A stretch of 64,000 bases of DNA from Persicirhabdus sediminis (GCF_016595495.1 NZ_JAENIM010000046.1:1-64000), one strand, 5' to 3'; positions 1 through 10,277 are shown, numbered from the stretch's first letter. Program-made: numbers and translations. The notes: generated by a model not told the origin, from the letters alone.

Positions 1-640
1 AACCATACTGCACATCTCGCAATGCACAGCGCACAATTCAATCTTTCCTACTCCACTTAGTTGTTTCTTCGCTTCTGAACATGCTAGTCAGAATCGCAAA
101 TTACTTTGCTTCATCTGGCACGCTCCTTGCTTAGAACTAGGAACTAAGTTAAGTACACTCTGTAAAAGAACTAATACGAGGAGATAAAAAACCCGACTGG
201 CTACTGGAGCTCGTCGGCGTTTGCTTCTCTCTCGTGCCCCCTTTCGGCTGGCGGGGCGCAACCTACTCAAAATTCGGATTTGCGCAAGATAAAACTACAG
301 CGAAAGTGACAATTTCTTCACCCACCACCCGCAAAGCCCACAAAATCAACCCTTAGCGATTTTTACAAAAATCCACCACCTCAGCAAACTACCCACACCA
401 CAGCTGGCCAAAATACAATTTTGCCAAATCAACATGCACCACATCCCCAGCAAAATCGCCTAACCGCCAGCCAATTCAGCAAAAAATCCAGCCAGAAACT
501 CCCAGCCAGCCAAGCCTCCCGCCTCACTCAATGTGAATAAGTGGTGAACAACCCCAGCGGGCTGGTCATCAACTGAAATCACCAGCGCACAAAATCTCTT
601 CTCCTGCAAATTTCAGCCAGCTGAGGAGCTGCAGGCAAAA
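1..640. other. gene-free stretch at window start
   Basis: No convincing gene is visible here. A 60-codon minus-strand frame exists (88-270), but its Arg-rich, low-complexity translation and lack of a ribosome-binding site make it unlikely. The 300-540 part is C/A-rich on the plus strand with several CCAGCC/CAGCTGG-type words. A weak five-base-pair hairpin followed by six T lies at about 651-669. Confidence 0.5.
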
Positions 641-685
641 GATCAGTTTCGCTCTTTCAGAGCTTTTTTCTTTAGGGCTCCTTCT

Positions 686-789
686 CCTTGGGTTGCGTTG
701 CCCCTTCGGGGCTGCCTTACCCAAGGCTAGGCTGTTTCACGCCTTCGGCGTAGGCATGCCAGCTGGAACCGAAAGCGGTGCTAAAGCAC
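686..789. repeat. cluster of palindromic elements with UUCG-type loops
   Basis: An outer stem CCTTGGGT/ACCCAAGG (686-726) encloses CCCCTTCGGGG (701-711). It is followed by ACGCCTTCGGCGT (739-751) and GTGCTAAAGCAC (778-789). The last hairpin resembles GCGCTTTAGCGC in the 228-bp repeat at the other end of the window, so both look like members of one interspersed family. The outer stem has the same layout as the GTGGGT...ACCCAC elements near 27.95 and 28.67 kb. The sequence is not coding. Confidence 0.65.
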
Positions 790-859
790 GCACACTCTAA
801 ACACCGCTATGCCAGCAGCTGAGGATCTTAGCTATACTTTCCACTGAAGCGATGTTTAC

Positions 860-879
860 CTTTCCTGCTAGCAGGAAAG
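860..879. repeat. 20-bp perfect palindrome
   Basis: CTTTCCTGC-TA-GCAGGAAAG is a perfect inverted repeat immediately before the 23-bp tandem array. It could be a protein-binding site or part of the repeat element. Nothing in the sequence decides between these. Confidence 0.5.
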
Positions 880-1060
880 CACACCTTTAGCGCAGCGCCC
901 CTTAGACCTTCAGCGCAGCGAACCTTAGACCTTCAGCGCAGCGAACCTTAGACCTTCAGCGCAGCGAACCTTAGACCTTCAGCGCAGCGAACCTTAGACC
1001 TTCAGCGCAGCGGACCCTAGACCTTCAGCGCAGCGAACCTTGCACCTTTAACGCAGCCCG
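878..1060. repeat. 23-bp tandem repeat downstream of ftsH
   Basis: The unit CTTAGACCTTCAGCGCAGCG plus three bases repeats with exact 23-bp spacing from 901, 924, 947, 970, 993 and 1016. Degenerate units flank it at about 878 and 1039. Copies differ by only one or two bases, so the array is recent or actively homogenised. It sits 80 bp beyond the ftsH stop, in the 3' region of that transcript. The period is not a multiple of three and no frame is conserved. Confidence 0.9.
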
Positions 1061-1138
1061 TGCATGCTGCGCAAAAAAGCTCCTCAACGCACTGAGCGAT
1101 GAGAAGCTTGGTAAAATTAAAGTTTATCTTGATTGAGC

Positions 1139-3541
1139 CTAGGCTGGAGCACTGACTACATCACCAGCAACTGGGCCATCATCTTCATCTTCGCCAGACT
1201 TGCGTGGTGGCTCAGGTGCAGATGTTTGATTGCCGTCTGGAGTAGGCGGCGGCGTTGGTGAACTTGGTGGGTTTGACATGGAACCTTTCTCCATGAGGTC
1301 AACAATCTGCTGGCCGTCTAGAGTTTCGTATTCAATCAATGCCTGAGTTACCAGCTCGAGGGTGTCGCGGTTGGCCACGAGCATTTCGGTCGCCTTGACG
1401 TAGGCTTCGTCAACGAGACGCTTGATCTCACTATCGATCGTATTTGCGGTTTCCTCAGAGTAACCACGGCTACCGCCAGCATCTCTAGCGTAAACGACTT
1501 CACCTTGGTCACTACCGTACTGGATCATGCCGAGTTTTTCACTCATGCCCCATTGGGTGACCATTTGGCGGGCAATATTTGTCGCCTGGCGAATATCCCC
1601 CATGGCTCCATTAGTCACATTGCCAAAGATGATTTCTTCCGCAACGCGTCCGCCCATAGCAACGACCAGCTGATCGAGCAGCTCGTTAACGCGGTAGTTG
1701 AAGCGATCTTCTGTTGGCAGGAACATTGCCATACCGAGAGCTGGACCGCGCGGAATGATGGTTACCTTATGAAGTGGATCTGTGTGCTCTAGGAGAACAT
1801 TGAGAATCGCATGGCCAGCTTCGTGGTAAGCGGTATTCTCTTTTTCTTTTTCACTAAGCGCCATACTACGACGTTCACGCCCCCAACGAACTTTATCACG
1901 AGCTTCTTCCAGCTCCTTAATCGTCACCTCTTTGAGGCTACCGCGAGCGGCAAGCAAGGCAGCTTCGTTGATCAAGTTTGCCAGCTCAGCACCAGAGAAA
2001 CCAGGAGTTCCGCGAGCAATGATTTCGAGATTTGTATCCGCAGCTAGCTTGATATTTCTCACGTGCACGTTGAGAATTTCTTCACGTCCTTTGACGTCAG
2101 GAAGACCAACACGAACTTCACGGTCAAAGCGACCCGGACGCAGCAGAGCTGGATCCAGAACATCAGGACGGTTAGTAGCCGCAATGATGATAACACCAGA
2201 TGTGGCATCAAAACCATCCATCTCCACGAGAAGCTGGTTGAGTGTTTGCTCACGCTCATCGTGACCACCACCTACACCGTGTCCACGGTGACGACCGACG
2301 GCATCAATCTCATCGATGAAAATCAGACATGGAGCGCTCTTTTTGCCCTGCTCGAACATATCGCGCACACGGCTAGCACCCACACCCACAAACATCTCAA
2401 CGAAGTCTGAGCCGGAGATAGAATAGAATGGCACATCAGCCTCGCCAGCTACAGCACGCGCAAGCAATGTTTTACCGGTTCCCGGAGGGCCCACCATCAA
2501 TACACCTTTAGGTAACTTGCCTCCGAGCGTTTGGAATTTCTTAGGATCGCGCAGGTAATCAACGATTTCCCACAGCTCTTCTTTGGCCTCTTCAATACCA
2601 GCAACATTTTTGAATGTCACCTTGTTGGTCTCATGATTGAGCAGCTTGGCTTTGGATTTACCAAAACTCATTGCGCCCTTACCAGCGGACTTCATCTGCT
2701 GGCGGAATAAGAAAAAGAGCACTAAGATGATGAGCAAAATTGGCAGCAGATTGAACATCAGCATTTTCAAGTTGCCAGTCTCAATCTGAGTTTTGGCAAT
2801 GCTTGAGATGAAATCTTTTTCGTCTTCTGGGAAACTTGCGTAGTTTAGATCCACTTCAAATGGCGCCAGCTTGATGTCCTTTTCATCAGGATTAGCAATG
2901 CGCTCCACCTTGTTGTAGCGGCCGAGAATATACGCAGAATCGCTACCATTGATAGAAACGATGGATAATGGCTCTTCTTTCGCATTGGCCAATACATCAC
3001 CACGAGCAATACGCTCGCGAAGATCTTTCAATGTGAGAGAATCACGACCTTCAAGAGATGGCACTGCGTCAGCGCTGACGTTTGGCACATTCAGACCTCT
3101 GAGGATCTGATTAACCTCTTTGACGTTGAGCTGCTTGTCGATTGTGACCACAAATGGGAACTCCCCTTTGTTTTCGTATTTAAAGCCGTCATTTTTTGGA
3201 TCGCTATAATAATAGCCTTTGAGTTTAGCAGTAATACCAGCATCCCCCACAGCAATGAGGCGATGTTTGGTATTTGGCTCCACACCTTCAGTTGGATCAG
3301 GCAAATCAGTCTCAACGACAATTTTGCCCTGATCGACCATGGTGCGGAATTCGCTATAATCAAAAACCTTGGCTTTCTCTGAGCTCATGGTCATCGCGGC
3401 AAACAATATCGTACCGCCAACTAGAAGGAGAATTAGTACACGCCAATTCATGCCCCCTGATTGTGGGTTTTTATCATTAGGTCGCACGGGAGGCCGATTT
3501 TCTGGTGGTTTCGGTGATTCGGGTGGTCGTTGATCAGACAT
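1139..3541 (-). CDS. ftsH: ATP-dependent zinc metalloprotease FtsH
   Basis: FtsH is a membrane-anchored AAA+ protease that extracts and degrades misfolded membrane proteins and short-lived regulators. At 800 residues it is longer than the usual ~640-700. Visible in order: a Pro-rich N-terminal cytoplasmic tail (1-30), a membrane helix (about 32-50), an enlarged periplasmic domain (about 55-255), a second helix (about 260-280), Walker A GPPGTGKT (about 351), Walker B LIFIDEID (about 406), the AAA second region of homology ending RPGRFDREV, and the zinc site HEAGH (about 573). The C-terminal 40 residues are Pro/Ser/Asp-rich and probably disordered. It is transcribed alone, divergently from the ABC gene at 3700. 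Confidence 0.97.
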   Translation of the reverse strand: MSDQRPPESPKPPENRPPVRPNDKNPQSGGMNWRVLILLLVGGTILFAAMTMSSEKAKVFDYSEFRTMVDQGKIVVETDLPDPTEGVEPNTKHRLIAVGDAGITAKLKGYYYSDPKNDGFKYENKGEFPFVVTIDKQLNVKEVNQILRGLNVPNVSADAVPSLEGRDSLTLKDLRERIARGDVLANAKEEPLSIVSINGSDSAYILGRYNKVERIANPDEKDIKLAPFEVDLNYASFPEDEKDFISSIAKTQIETGNLKMLMFNLLPILLIILVLFFLFRQQMKSAGKGAMSFGKSKAKLLNHETNKVTFKNVAGIEEAKEELWEIVDYLRDPKKFQTLGGKLPKGVLMVGPPGTGKTLLARAVAGEADVPFYSISGSDFVEMFVGVGASRVRDMFEQGKKSAPCLIFIDEIDAVGRHRGHGVGGGHDEREQTLNQLLVEMDGFDATSGVIIIAATNRPDVLDPALLRPGRFDREVRVGLPDVKGREEILNVHVRNIKLAADTNLEIIARGTPGFSGAELANLINEAALLAARGSLKEVTIKELEEARDKVRWGRERRSMALSEKEKENTAYHEAGHAILNVLLEHTDPLHKVTIIPRGPALGMAMFLPTEDRFNYRVNELLDQLVVAMGGRVAEEIIFGNVTNGAMGDIRQATNIARQMVTQWGMSEKLGMIQYGSDQGEVVYARDAGGSRGYSEETANTIDSEIKRLVDEAYVKATEMLVANRDTLELVTQALIEYETLDGQQIVDLMEKGSMSNPPSSPTPPPTPDGNQTSAPEPPRKSGEDEDDGPVAGDVVSAPA

Positions 3542-3699
3542 TCTGTATCTTATTTTCGGGTAAAATCATTTATCGCACAGCGGCGAGCCAGCATAGCACA
3601 GGAATCCTGAGCAGGCTAATCAAGCAGGTGAGTTGATAGGCCGGATGGCGTGCGCAACGTAACGCAGCTTGAAAAAAAGAAAATCCTTTTTTCAACAGC

Positions 3700-6600
3700 T
3701 TGCGCCGAGCGCCATTTCACGCCACCATCGGTGCCGTGGCAAGCAATCAACACAAAGTCAGCCTAAAAAGTAAGCTTTTAAGTCGATTAGAGACACTTCC
3801 AGGCATTCAACGCATGGTTTCGCGCGAGCCTAGAAGCATGACACATGCTGGCTCGCTGATTGATGTTTTTGCCGCATTTGTCTCGCTGGACAATCAATTT
3901 GCCCAAGGCGAAGCCAACGTGGCGCTAGACTTACTTCGCCATGCCTTCCCCGAGGCCGACCACGGGTGGATTGCCCGCCGACTTCGCCGTGCACTGCGCT
4001 CGCCAAAGTCAATCGACGAAATCAGCGAACAGATCCAAGGGTCGATTCAAGCCGAAGAACTCGTGCACGGCTGCATGCAACTCTACTTGCTCGTAATGAG
4101 CTCGGGATCTCAACAAGTGAGCACCGCAGCTTTCAAGCAACTGCTAGACGCAGTCAATGCGGCTGATTTGGCCGAATCGATCATCACGGAATTTTCCGGC
4201 AAGGCCGATAGCAAAAAGCTGCCCTTTGACAAAATCACCCTAGCCCACCAAGACGCCGATATCCTGCTGCCCGACCACGCCATCGGCTGCGCACTGAATG
4301 CCTACCGCAGCGGCAACATCATCATCATCCGCAACATGGGCGCCGAACGACTATGGTTGAGCGGAACCTCGCTAGCATCAGGCGACTGCCTGCGCATGCG
4401 CAGCCACCAAGTGATCACCATTTCCAGCTGGAGCCTGAACTATGATGACCTGTCATTTTTCCTCAATGCCAAGCGTACAGGCGTTGGCCAGACGCTATTT
4501 TTACATGAAACGGAAAATGGCCTGAGTATCGAACGCGTAAAAAGTAGCCAGAGCTGTTTGAAAGTCACCATTGGCACCAAGGTGGAAGTGGAAGCAATCC
4601 GCGACGCGGCGCTGATCGCGCTGCAGCCGTATGCTCTTGAGCTCAACCAAGCCATCCAGCTAGCGATGAGCGAGAGCCTCAACCTCAGCTCGGGCTCGGC
4701 AATGACCATGGACCAGTTGCGGCTGCAGGCGATGAAAGTTGGTCGTAGATTTAAAATCCAAGCTGGCAAACAACAATGCCGACTCTCTAATGATGCCTCC
4801 GCGCTGAAGCGTGGCGACGTGTTATTATCCCCAGGTCTAGCTAGACGATGCATTCTCGACATTCGCTACAATTCTAACTCAGGAAGTGGTAGTGTTCGGG
4901 TGGTAGAAGCCGAGCGTACTATCATTGTGGATGGCGTGCCAATCAGACATCAGACACGCCTACACGAAGGGTCACTCATCCAGCTGAGCGCCAACCAAGC
5001 AGTACGCTGTCGATTCAAAGACGGCATTCTAGCAGAGGAAAGAAATGTCATCAACGAGCTGTCACTCAACAGCCTAACACACAGTTTTGGTTCTGGGCAA
5101 AAAGCGCTAGATAACGTGGATTTCTCCATCAAGCGCGGTGAGATGCTCTGCATCATTGGTCCCAGTGGCAGTGGTAAAAGCACTCTGCTCTCAGTCATTG
5201 CTGGCCAGCTGCGCCCCGACCGCGGGCAAATCCAGCTGAATAACCACTCACTCTATCACCAGCTCGACCGCCTGCGCCCATTCATTGCCAACATGCCGCA
5301 AGAAGAAGCGCTTAACCCGCAGCTAACGGTACGCGAACACCTCAGACACGCGTCGATGATTAGACGCCCACACCTGTCGCAGCGCGAACACGAAAAGCGC
5401 GTGGACCACGTGCTAGACGAACTTGCTCTACAACCACTCGCCCACCGTCGGGTTGGTACAGCTGGCGACAAGAGTCTATCAGGCGGAGAACGCAGCCGCC
5501 TCAACCTTGGCTTAGACCTCAGTAGCGGTGCCGAAGTTTTCCTATTTGATGAACCTATCTCCGGTCTATCATCCAAAGATTCAGAACACGTGGCTGAGTC
5601 ATTACGCGCGCTGGCTAGAAATAAAATCGTCATTGCCTCATTGCACCGCCCCGGTGCCTCAGTGCTGTCGATGTTTGATAAAGTATTAGTGTTAGACAAT
5701 GGCGGCAAAGTAGCCTTCTACGGATCGCCTAATGAAATGGTGCAATATTTTGCAGATGCCTGTGACGACTATCAAATCACATCAGCCAAACGGCCAGATG
5801 CGCTAGAACACACATTTTCAGCTGGCGCTGACTTTGTCTTCGACGTTCTCGAGACAGAGATGTTTGACAGCGGCGGCATGGGCGGAAATAGACGATTTTC
5901 ATCAACCTTCTGGCAAGAACGCTTCGAGAGTAAAATGCTGATCACGCGGTACAACGAGCCGCAGCAGATGGATACCAAGGAAGCTGATCAACGAAAAGAA
6001 GATGGCGGCATCCCAACTCCCCTACTCAAACGCTACCAGCGCTGGAAAGAATGGCATCGATTGTTCCGCACACATTTTGAGCGATCATTTCTATCAAAGT
6101 TCCGCAACCGCGGCACCATCTATAGCATCATTTTAGAAGCCCCGCTGCTCGCCTTACTCATCGGCCTAACATTACGTGCATCTTCTGAGGGAACTTATGA
6201 ATTCTACACCGGGCTACATATCCCCGTGTATCTATTCCTCACCGTCACTATCGGCATGTTCCTCGGCCTAACCAACAGCGCTAACGAAGTCTTGCGCGAC
6301 ATGCCCGTACTGCGGCGCGAGCGCAATACACGCTTTAACGCCTCCCTCTATCTGCTGGCAAAGTTTTCCTCTTTAAGCATCCTAGCAGGCTTGCAATGTG
6401 CCATCTACACAGTAGTTGGCCATTTCATGCTAGAAATCCATAACATGTGGTTTGATATGTGGTTATGGATGACCATGACGGCATTGTGCGGCACCTGTAT
6501 CGCCCTGTTTGTATCTTCATGGGTCAATAGCGAGCGAGCAGCTCTCAGCTCAGTACCGCTTCTGCTAGTACCCCAGTTATTGTTAGCTGGCGCACTAGTA

Positions 6601-7254
6601 CAGTTCGGCGAGATGAACCGTGGCCTGTTTCGCGGTGCTGAGCACGCACGTGCAGCTGGCGAAGAACCGATGCCAGCTAGATTCATGCCACTGCGCTACG
6701 CGTACGAAGGGATATTAGTCACACAAGCGACAGAAAATCCATTCGAGCAAAACCGCCGCACTCTGCAAGAAGCGATAGATCCACTGAGTGAGCGATCATT
6801 TAAGTTTGAGCAAAACCTCCAGCTGAACGAAAAAGAACGTGAACGACTACGCACGCTAACAAATGCCCTAACCTACCTCATGGGCACAGGTTCTAATTCC
6901 GCAAAAGAAGCCAAAGAGCTCAATAGACAAATCACAGAAATTGGCCTGCATGGCACGACTGATGACTTGGAAAAACTGCAAACCTGGCCGGAAGATGAGC
7001 ATGAAGAAACCCGCGGCAGCATGGAGTTTTTTGTCAACTCACGCACTAACTTGCTAGTCGGCAAAGCAGACATCGAGCGCATCGACTACCGCAAAGAGGA
7101 AGAGAGAAATATCTTCCTAGCTGAATACAAATTTCCAGCTGGGGTAAAAATGCACACAACCAACTACTGCATTGCGGCACTGGCTATGGTTAGCTTCCTC
7201 TCGCTACTGATGAGCCGCTTGGTGCTCGCGCGCAAGATGAAGAAGACAAGCTAA
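3700..7254 (+). CDS. large ABC transporter with TerB-like N-terminal region, ATPase and ABC-2 permease in one chain
   Basis: The ATPase core is clear: Walker A GPSGSGKS (about residue 487), signature LSGGERSRL (about 593), Walker B VFLFDEP (about 613) and H-loop ASLHRPG (about 647). An ABC-2-type membrane domain follows (about 800-990) with a large soluble loop (about 1000-1140) before a last C-terminal helix. This ABCG-like order on one chain is known from bacterial half-transporters. The N-terminal ~480 residues are extra. Residues 50-150 look TerB-like helical (an acidic 'DNQFAQGE' segment), and residues 360-470 look FHA-like beta-rich; both are judgements by eye. The substrate is unknown. 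The start is uncertain: the frame opens with TTG at 3700, with GTG at 3736 and ATG at 3814 as alternatives, and none has a clear Shine-Dalgarno. Confidence 0.8.
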   Translation: MRRAPFHATIGAVASNQHKVSLKSKLLSRLETLPGIQRMVSREPRSMTHAGSLIDVFAAFVSLDNQFAQGEANVALDLLRHAFPEADHGWIARRLRRALRSPKSIDEISEQIQGSIQAEELVHGCMQLYLLVMSSGSQQVSTAAFKQLLDAVNAADLAESIITEFSGKADSKKLPFDKITLAHQDADILLPDHAIGCALNAYRSGNIIIIRNMGAERLWLSGTSLASGDCLRMRSHQVITISSWSLNYDDLSFFLNAKRTGVGQTLFLHETENGLSIERVKSSQSCLKVTIGTKVEVEAIRDAALIALQPYALELNQAIQLAMSESLNLSSGSAMTMDQLRLQAMKVGRRFKIQAGKQQCRLSNDASALKRGDVLLSPGLARRCILDIRYNSNSGSGSVRVVEAERTIIVDGVPIRHQTRLHEGSLIQLSANQAVRCRFKDGILAEERNVINELSLNSLTHSFGSGQKALDNVDFSIKRGEMLCIIGPSGSGKSTLLSVIAGQLRPDRGQIQLNNHSLYHQLDRLRPFIANMPQEEALNPQLTVREHLRHASMIRRPHLSQREHEKRVDHVLDELALQPLAHRRVGTAGDKSLSGGERSRLNLGLDLSSGAEVFLFDEPISGLSSKDSEHVAESLRALARNKIVIASLHRPGASVLSMFDKVLVLDNGGKVAFYGSPNEMVQYFADACDDYQITSAKRPDALEHTFSAGADFVFDVLETEMFDSGGMGGNRRFSSTFWQERFESKMLITRYNEPQQMDTKEADQRKEDGGIPTPLLKRYQRWKEWHRLFRTHFERSFLSKFRNRGTIYSIILEAPLLALLIGLTLRASSEGTYEFYTGLHIPVYLFLTVTIGMFLGLTNSANEVLRDMPVLRRERNTRFNASLYLLAKFSSLSILAGLQCAIYTVVGHFMLEIHNMWFDMWLWMTMTALCGTCIALFVSSWVNSERAALSSVPLLLVPQLLLAGALVQFGEMNRGLFRGAEHARAAGEEPMPARFMPLRYAYEGILVTQATENPFEQNRRTLQEAIDPLSERSFKFEQNLQLNEKERERLRTLTNALTYLMGTGSNSAKEAKELNRQITEIGLHGTTDDLEKLQTWPEDEHEETRGSMEFFVNSRTNLLVGKADIERIDYRKEEERNIFLAEYKFPAGVKMHTTNYCIAALAMVSFLSLLMSRLVLARKMKKTS

Positions 7255-7280
7255 GCCAGCTAGTTAGAAACTAGCTGGCT
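7254..7280. terminator. bidirectional stem-loop between convergent genes
   Basis: AGCCAGCTAGTT/AACTAGCTGGCT is a perfect 12-bp stem with a three-base loop. It begins at the last base of the ABC gene's stop codon and lies 22 bp before the stop of the opposing TPR gene. There is no long T tract. The stem is made of the CCAGCTAG word common in this window. Confidence 0.55.
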
Positions 7281-7301
7281 AGGAAAATTCCAGCTGGCAA
7301 A

Positions 7302-9683
7302 TTAGTCCATTTTAAAATCAGGAAACTCACGCTTGAGGTCGTCTAAATAACGTTGAGCTTCAGCTTGATCACCCTTCTTGCTGAGTGCCTGATAGGATTT
7401 GTACAATGCCTTTGGTTTGAGATCTTTATCATCCACAAAGAGCTGAACAACCACAACATAGTAGCCAGCTGCTTTCTCGTAGTCCTGACGGGCAAAAGCA
7501 ACATCGCCAAGAACCAATCGCAGCTCAGCATTCACGCGGCCTGATGGCTTCATGGCTAATGCCTGGTTAGCAATCTCCTCAGCATCATCCACACGGCTCA
7601 AGCCTAGCAGAGCAATACTTTTATCCAGCAATGCCTCAGCTTTCCAGAATCCATTGTCAGCAACATCAAGGAAATGATCGATAGAAACCAGTGCGGCTTC
7701 AAAGTTCCCATTGCGCACCTGCGACTTACCTAACAATCTCCAAAATGCCTTAGGCGTTTCGCGTGGTTCATCAGGAGTCACACCTAGCGTTAGGAACAAC
7801 TCGGCATCTTTGAGCTCATCTGCTTTTTCACACTGCACGCCTAACCAACGGTAAACTGCCTTAGGTACTTGCTCGCCGAGATCTAACTCACGAACGTCGA
7901 GCACAGCTTCTTTCAGCCCCACTCTATCTTTCAGCGCGTATTCGCACATGACGATCAACATGCCAGCCTGTTTCCCGTAGGTTTGCGGCTGCATTTTCTT
8001 AGCCTGCTGGAGAGCAGGCAATGCGTGCTGGTAATCATCAAGTTTGTATTTTCCCCAGCCAACCCAATAATATGCATTCGCTTTGGTCTCATCTCCCAGT
8101 TCAGGGAAATCGCTGAGCAGGCGCTCGTAACGCAGCACCATTTCATCAAACTTCTGCTCTTCCTTTTTGATACGCGCACTGTTCTGCCATGCCAGCGCAG
8201 CTAGCTTTGACTTAGGGAACTTCTGCACTAACATGTCGAAGTCGCGCAAGGCGGCACCATCTTGGCTGAGATGCTGATAGGCTTCACCACGCTTGGCGAT
8301 AGCCTGTGGTAATCTATCATCTTTAGGAAACTTGTTGATGAAATCGGTGAAGTTTTTCACTGCACCTGAGAAGTCACGCGACTCTGACAAACACCAGCCA
8401 CGTTTGTAGTAGAGGCTCGCTAAGTTTGCCTCACCCACTTTGCTCGCGCGGATCGCATTGTATGAAGCCGCTGCTTGAGTAAACTTGCGCTCTGAGAATA
8501 ATGTCTCAGATTTGAGCAATAGCGCCTTGTGAATCTTCTCGTCGTTAGAGTAGTTGTGAGAATAAATCTCGAGGAAAGCATCTACCTGATCTGGGATATT
8601 AACTCCCTCCATGTTATAGAAACAAAGCAGTCGCATGTAGTTTGCCTCAAAAGCTAACTCACTAGCAGGAAGCTCTTGCTCCACTTTGATGAATGTTCTA
8701 ATCGCTAGATCGTAATTTTTCAGCTGATAGGCACTCTTCGCCGCAATCATTGCCTGGCGAGCGCGCAGTGATGCAGTGCCCTGAAGGTCTCCAGCGGCAT
8801 AAGTTCTCAGCACCTCACTGTAGTTTTTTGATTGGTACTGGCTATTCATCAGCGCCACCTGAGCTTGTGCCATCCACTTAGACTTAGGGAAAAGCATCAC
8901 CATATTGTAATACTTTTGCGCCAGCTCGTCTTGCTTCAGCTTGGAAGCAACGAGGCCAGCGTGCATGGCAGCTTCCACGCGGATATCTGGCTCAACCTGC
9001 ACACCTGTGAGTGCTTCAAATTGCGGCAATGCTAAGTCGTATTTTTTCTGCTCGAGGAAGATATGCCCGAGCGCTAGCTGAGCCGCTTCGCGGTAGGTAA
9101 CTGGCGCTTCAGGATCATCAACGATCTGTTTATTGATACGCTGAGCTTGGCCAACATTGCCGTCAGCACGGTAACAATAAGCCTGCATGTAGAGCGCGCG
9201 GAAACGATCTTTAGCGTCTGCCGCAGTCTTAGCTGGGATATCAAAATACTTCGCTGCAATACCAAATTGCTTTTGCGAATAGGCATCGTAACCAAGGCGA
9301 TAAGCCGCAGCGGCAACAAATCGTCCTTCGCGGTGTTTGCGCACCACGTCAGCGAGAATGCGTTTGGCCTCGTCTGTAAAGTCGATCTGATAATACGACT
9401 CACCTAGATAATACTGAGCCGCTTGAGCATTGGCGTGCTCCGGGAATTGCTCCAGATAGTTTTCAAACATCGGGATGGCACGGCGGTAAAAATCCTGTGC
9501 CTGCGCACGGTTTGAGCTCGCCTTAGCCGCATCATAAAATTGTTTGCAACGATTGAAAAAGTCTTCGCCCGGATTGGCTTGCAAGGGCACCTCGTCTTCC
9601 TCCACTGGCTGAGCAACGGGAGCCTGAGCCATTACTGCTGGAGCGGTGGCTAATAGTAGAAAAATGAGTTGGCGCGTAGTCAT
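7302..9683 (-). CDS. secreted TPR-repeat protein
   Basis: This 793-residue protein has an N-terminal signal peptide (MTTRQLIFLLLATAPAVMAQA). Nearly the whole remainder is TPR-like helical hairpins, seen as repeated A..YL.G..Y, LP.F..L and DY..A...Y patterns, including YYLGESYYQ near 90. It resembles the periplasmic TPR scaffold proteins that often accompany ExbB/ExbD-type energising complexes and TolA/YbgF systems. The ExbB/ExbD genes lie upstream on the same strand but are separated by terminators and ~600 bp, so a shared role is inference. No catalytic domain is visible. Confidence 0.85.
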   Translation of the reverse strand: MTTRQLIFLLLATAPAVMAQAPVAQPVEEDEVPLQANPGEDFFNRCKQFYDAAKASSNRAQAQDFYRRAIPMFENYLEQFPEHANAQAAQYYLGESYYQIDFTDEAKRILADVVRKHREGRFVAAAAYRLGYDAYSQKQFGIAAKYFDIPAKTAADAKDRFRALYMQAYCYRADGNVGQAQRINKQIVDDPEAPVTYREAAQLALGHIFLEQKKYDLALPQFEALTGVQVEPDIRVEAAMHAGLVASKLKQDELAQKYYNMVMLFPKSKWMAQAQVALMNSQYQSKNYSEVLRTYAAGDLQGTASLRARQAMIAAKSAYQLKNYDLAIRTFIKVEQELPASELAFEANYMRLLCFYNMEGVNIPDQVDAFLEIYSHNYSNDEKIHKALLLKSETLFSERKFTQAAASYNAIRASKVGEANLASLYYKRGWCLSESRDFSGAVKNFTDFINKFPKDDRLPQAIAKRGEAYQHLSQDGAALRDFDMLVQKFPKSKLAALAWQNSARIKKEEQKFDEMVLRYERLLSDFPELGDETKANAYYWVGWGKYKLDDYQHALPALQQAKKMQPQTYGKQAGMLIVMCEYALKDRVGLKEAVLDVRELDLGEQVPKAVYRWLGVQCEKADELKDAELFLTLGVTPDEPRETPKAFWRLLGKSQVRNGNFEAALVSIDHFLDVADNGFWKAEALLDKSIALLGLSRVDDAEEIANQALAMKPSGRVNAELRLVLGDVAFARQDYEKAAGYYVVVVQLFVDDKDLKPKALYKSYQALSKKGDQAEAQRYLDDLKREFPDFKMD

Positions 9684-10084
9684 AGAAATTTCAATGCTTT
9701 GAAGCTGCGGCAGTCTACCGACCTATACCAGCTGTGGCAAATGAAACATTCCAAATGCGTGCATTTTGACAAATCTCAAGGATCCAGCCAAGGCATACGC
9801 CATGCTAGCTCGCACTGCCTAGCGATGTAAAAAATCGCCATGATGACAACAAATACCAAATCACCAGCTCGCGGGTCAATTTCCCACCAACGCGTGATAG
9901 TCACTGACGAGCCAGACAAACACGGCTACAAAGACTGTCAAATTAGGCTTCAATGACAAATCGCAGTCGAATAAATGCATTTACCGCAAAGCGATCTCAT
10001 CTTAGCTGAAAATGGCTGAATGTTCGGCCTCCGGACCCCGTATTGATCAGCGTTACTAGTTATAGTTTCGTATGTGTATTCGTT
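9684..10084. other. gene-free stretch, possibly holding a plus-strand small RNA
   Basis: No protein gene is convincing here. A minus-strand frame at 9950-10132 runs through the terminator stem and looks spurious. The stretch ends in a very strong plus-strand intrinsic terminator (10085-10116), although no plus-strand gene lies upstream before 7254. A TTGACA hexamer occurs at 9766-9771, but no good -10 follows at standard spacing. Confidence 0.4.
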
Positions 10085-10116
10085 ATGCGGGGGTGGGTGC
10101 CCCCGCATATTTTTTT
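10085..10116 (+). terminator. strong orphan intrinsic terminator
   Basis: ATGCGGGGG/CCCCCGCAT is a 9-bp GC-rich stem with a six-base loop, followed by A and seven T on the plus strand. The minus-strand sequence beyond the stem has no T run, so the direction is clear. No protein-coding gene uses it. Confidence 0.85.
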
Positions 10117-10174
10117 GCCTAAAATGCACCATCTGTCAGACAGACGACATTGATCACGCTTAAGTGACCATTTT

Positions 10175-10258
10175 CAAAAAATAGATCTAGCTGGAAGCCA
10201 GCTAGACCTAAGAAAAAATATCTAGCTGGCAGGAAAATGTCCCCAGCTAGAGATATGT
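10175..10258 (-). terminator. tandem terminators after the secreted ExbD-like gene
   Basis: Read on the minus strand, two hairpins follow the stop at 10278. The first lies at about 10213-10255 and has a TATC-TAGCTGG-type stem with six T. The second, TCTAGCTGG/CCAGCTAGA (10186-10206), is followed by a T-rich run near 10176-10181. Both stems are built from the same CTAGCTGG word. Confidence 0.7.
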
Positions 10259-10277
10259 TATTCAGCTAGAAATAGGA

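Noticed and set aside
88-270. 60-codon minus-strand frame
   Set aside because: Low-complexity Arg/Leu-rich translation, no ribosome-binding site and no family features; probably chance.
878-1060. CRISPR array
   Set aside because: Units are contiguous with no unique spacers, so this is a simple tandem repeat.
9950-10132. 60-codon minus-strand frame
   Set aside because: It begins within or beyond a strong terminator stem on the opposite strand and has no signal, motif or ribosome-binding site.
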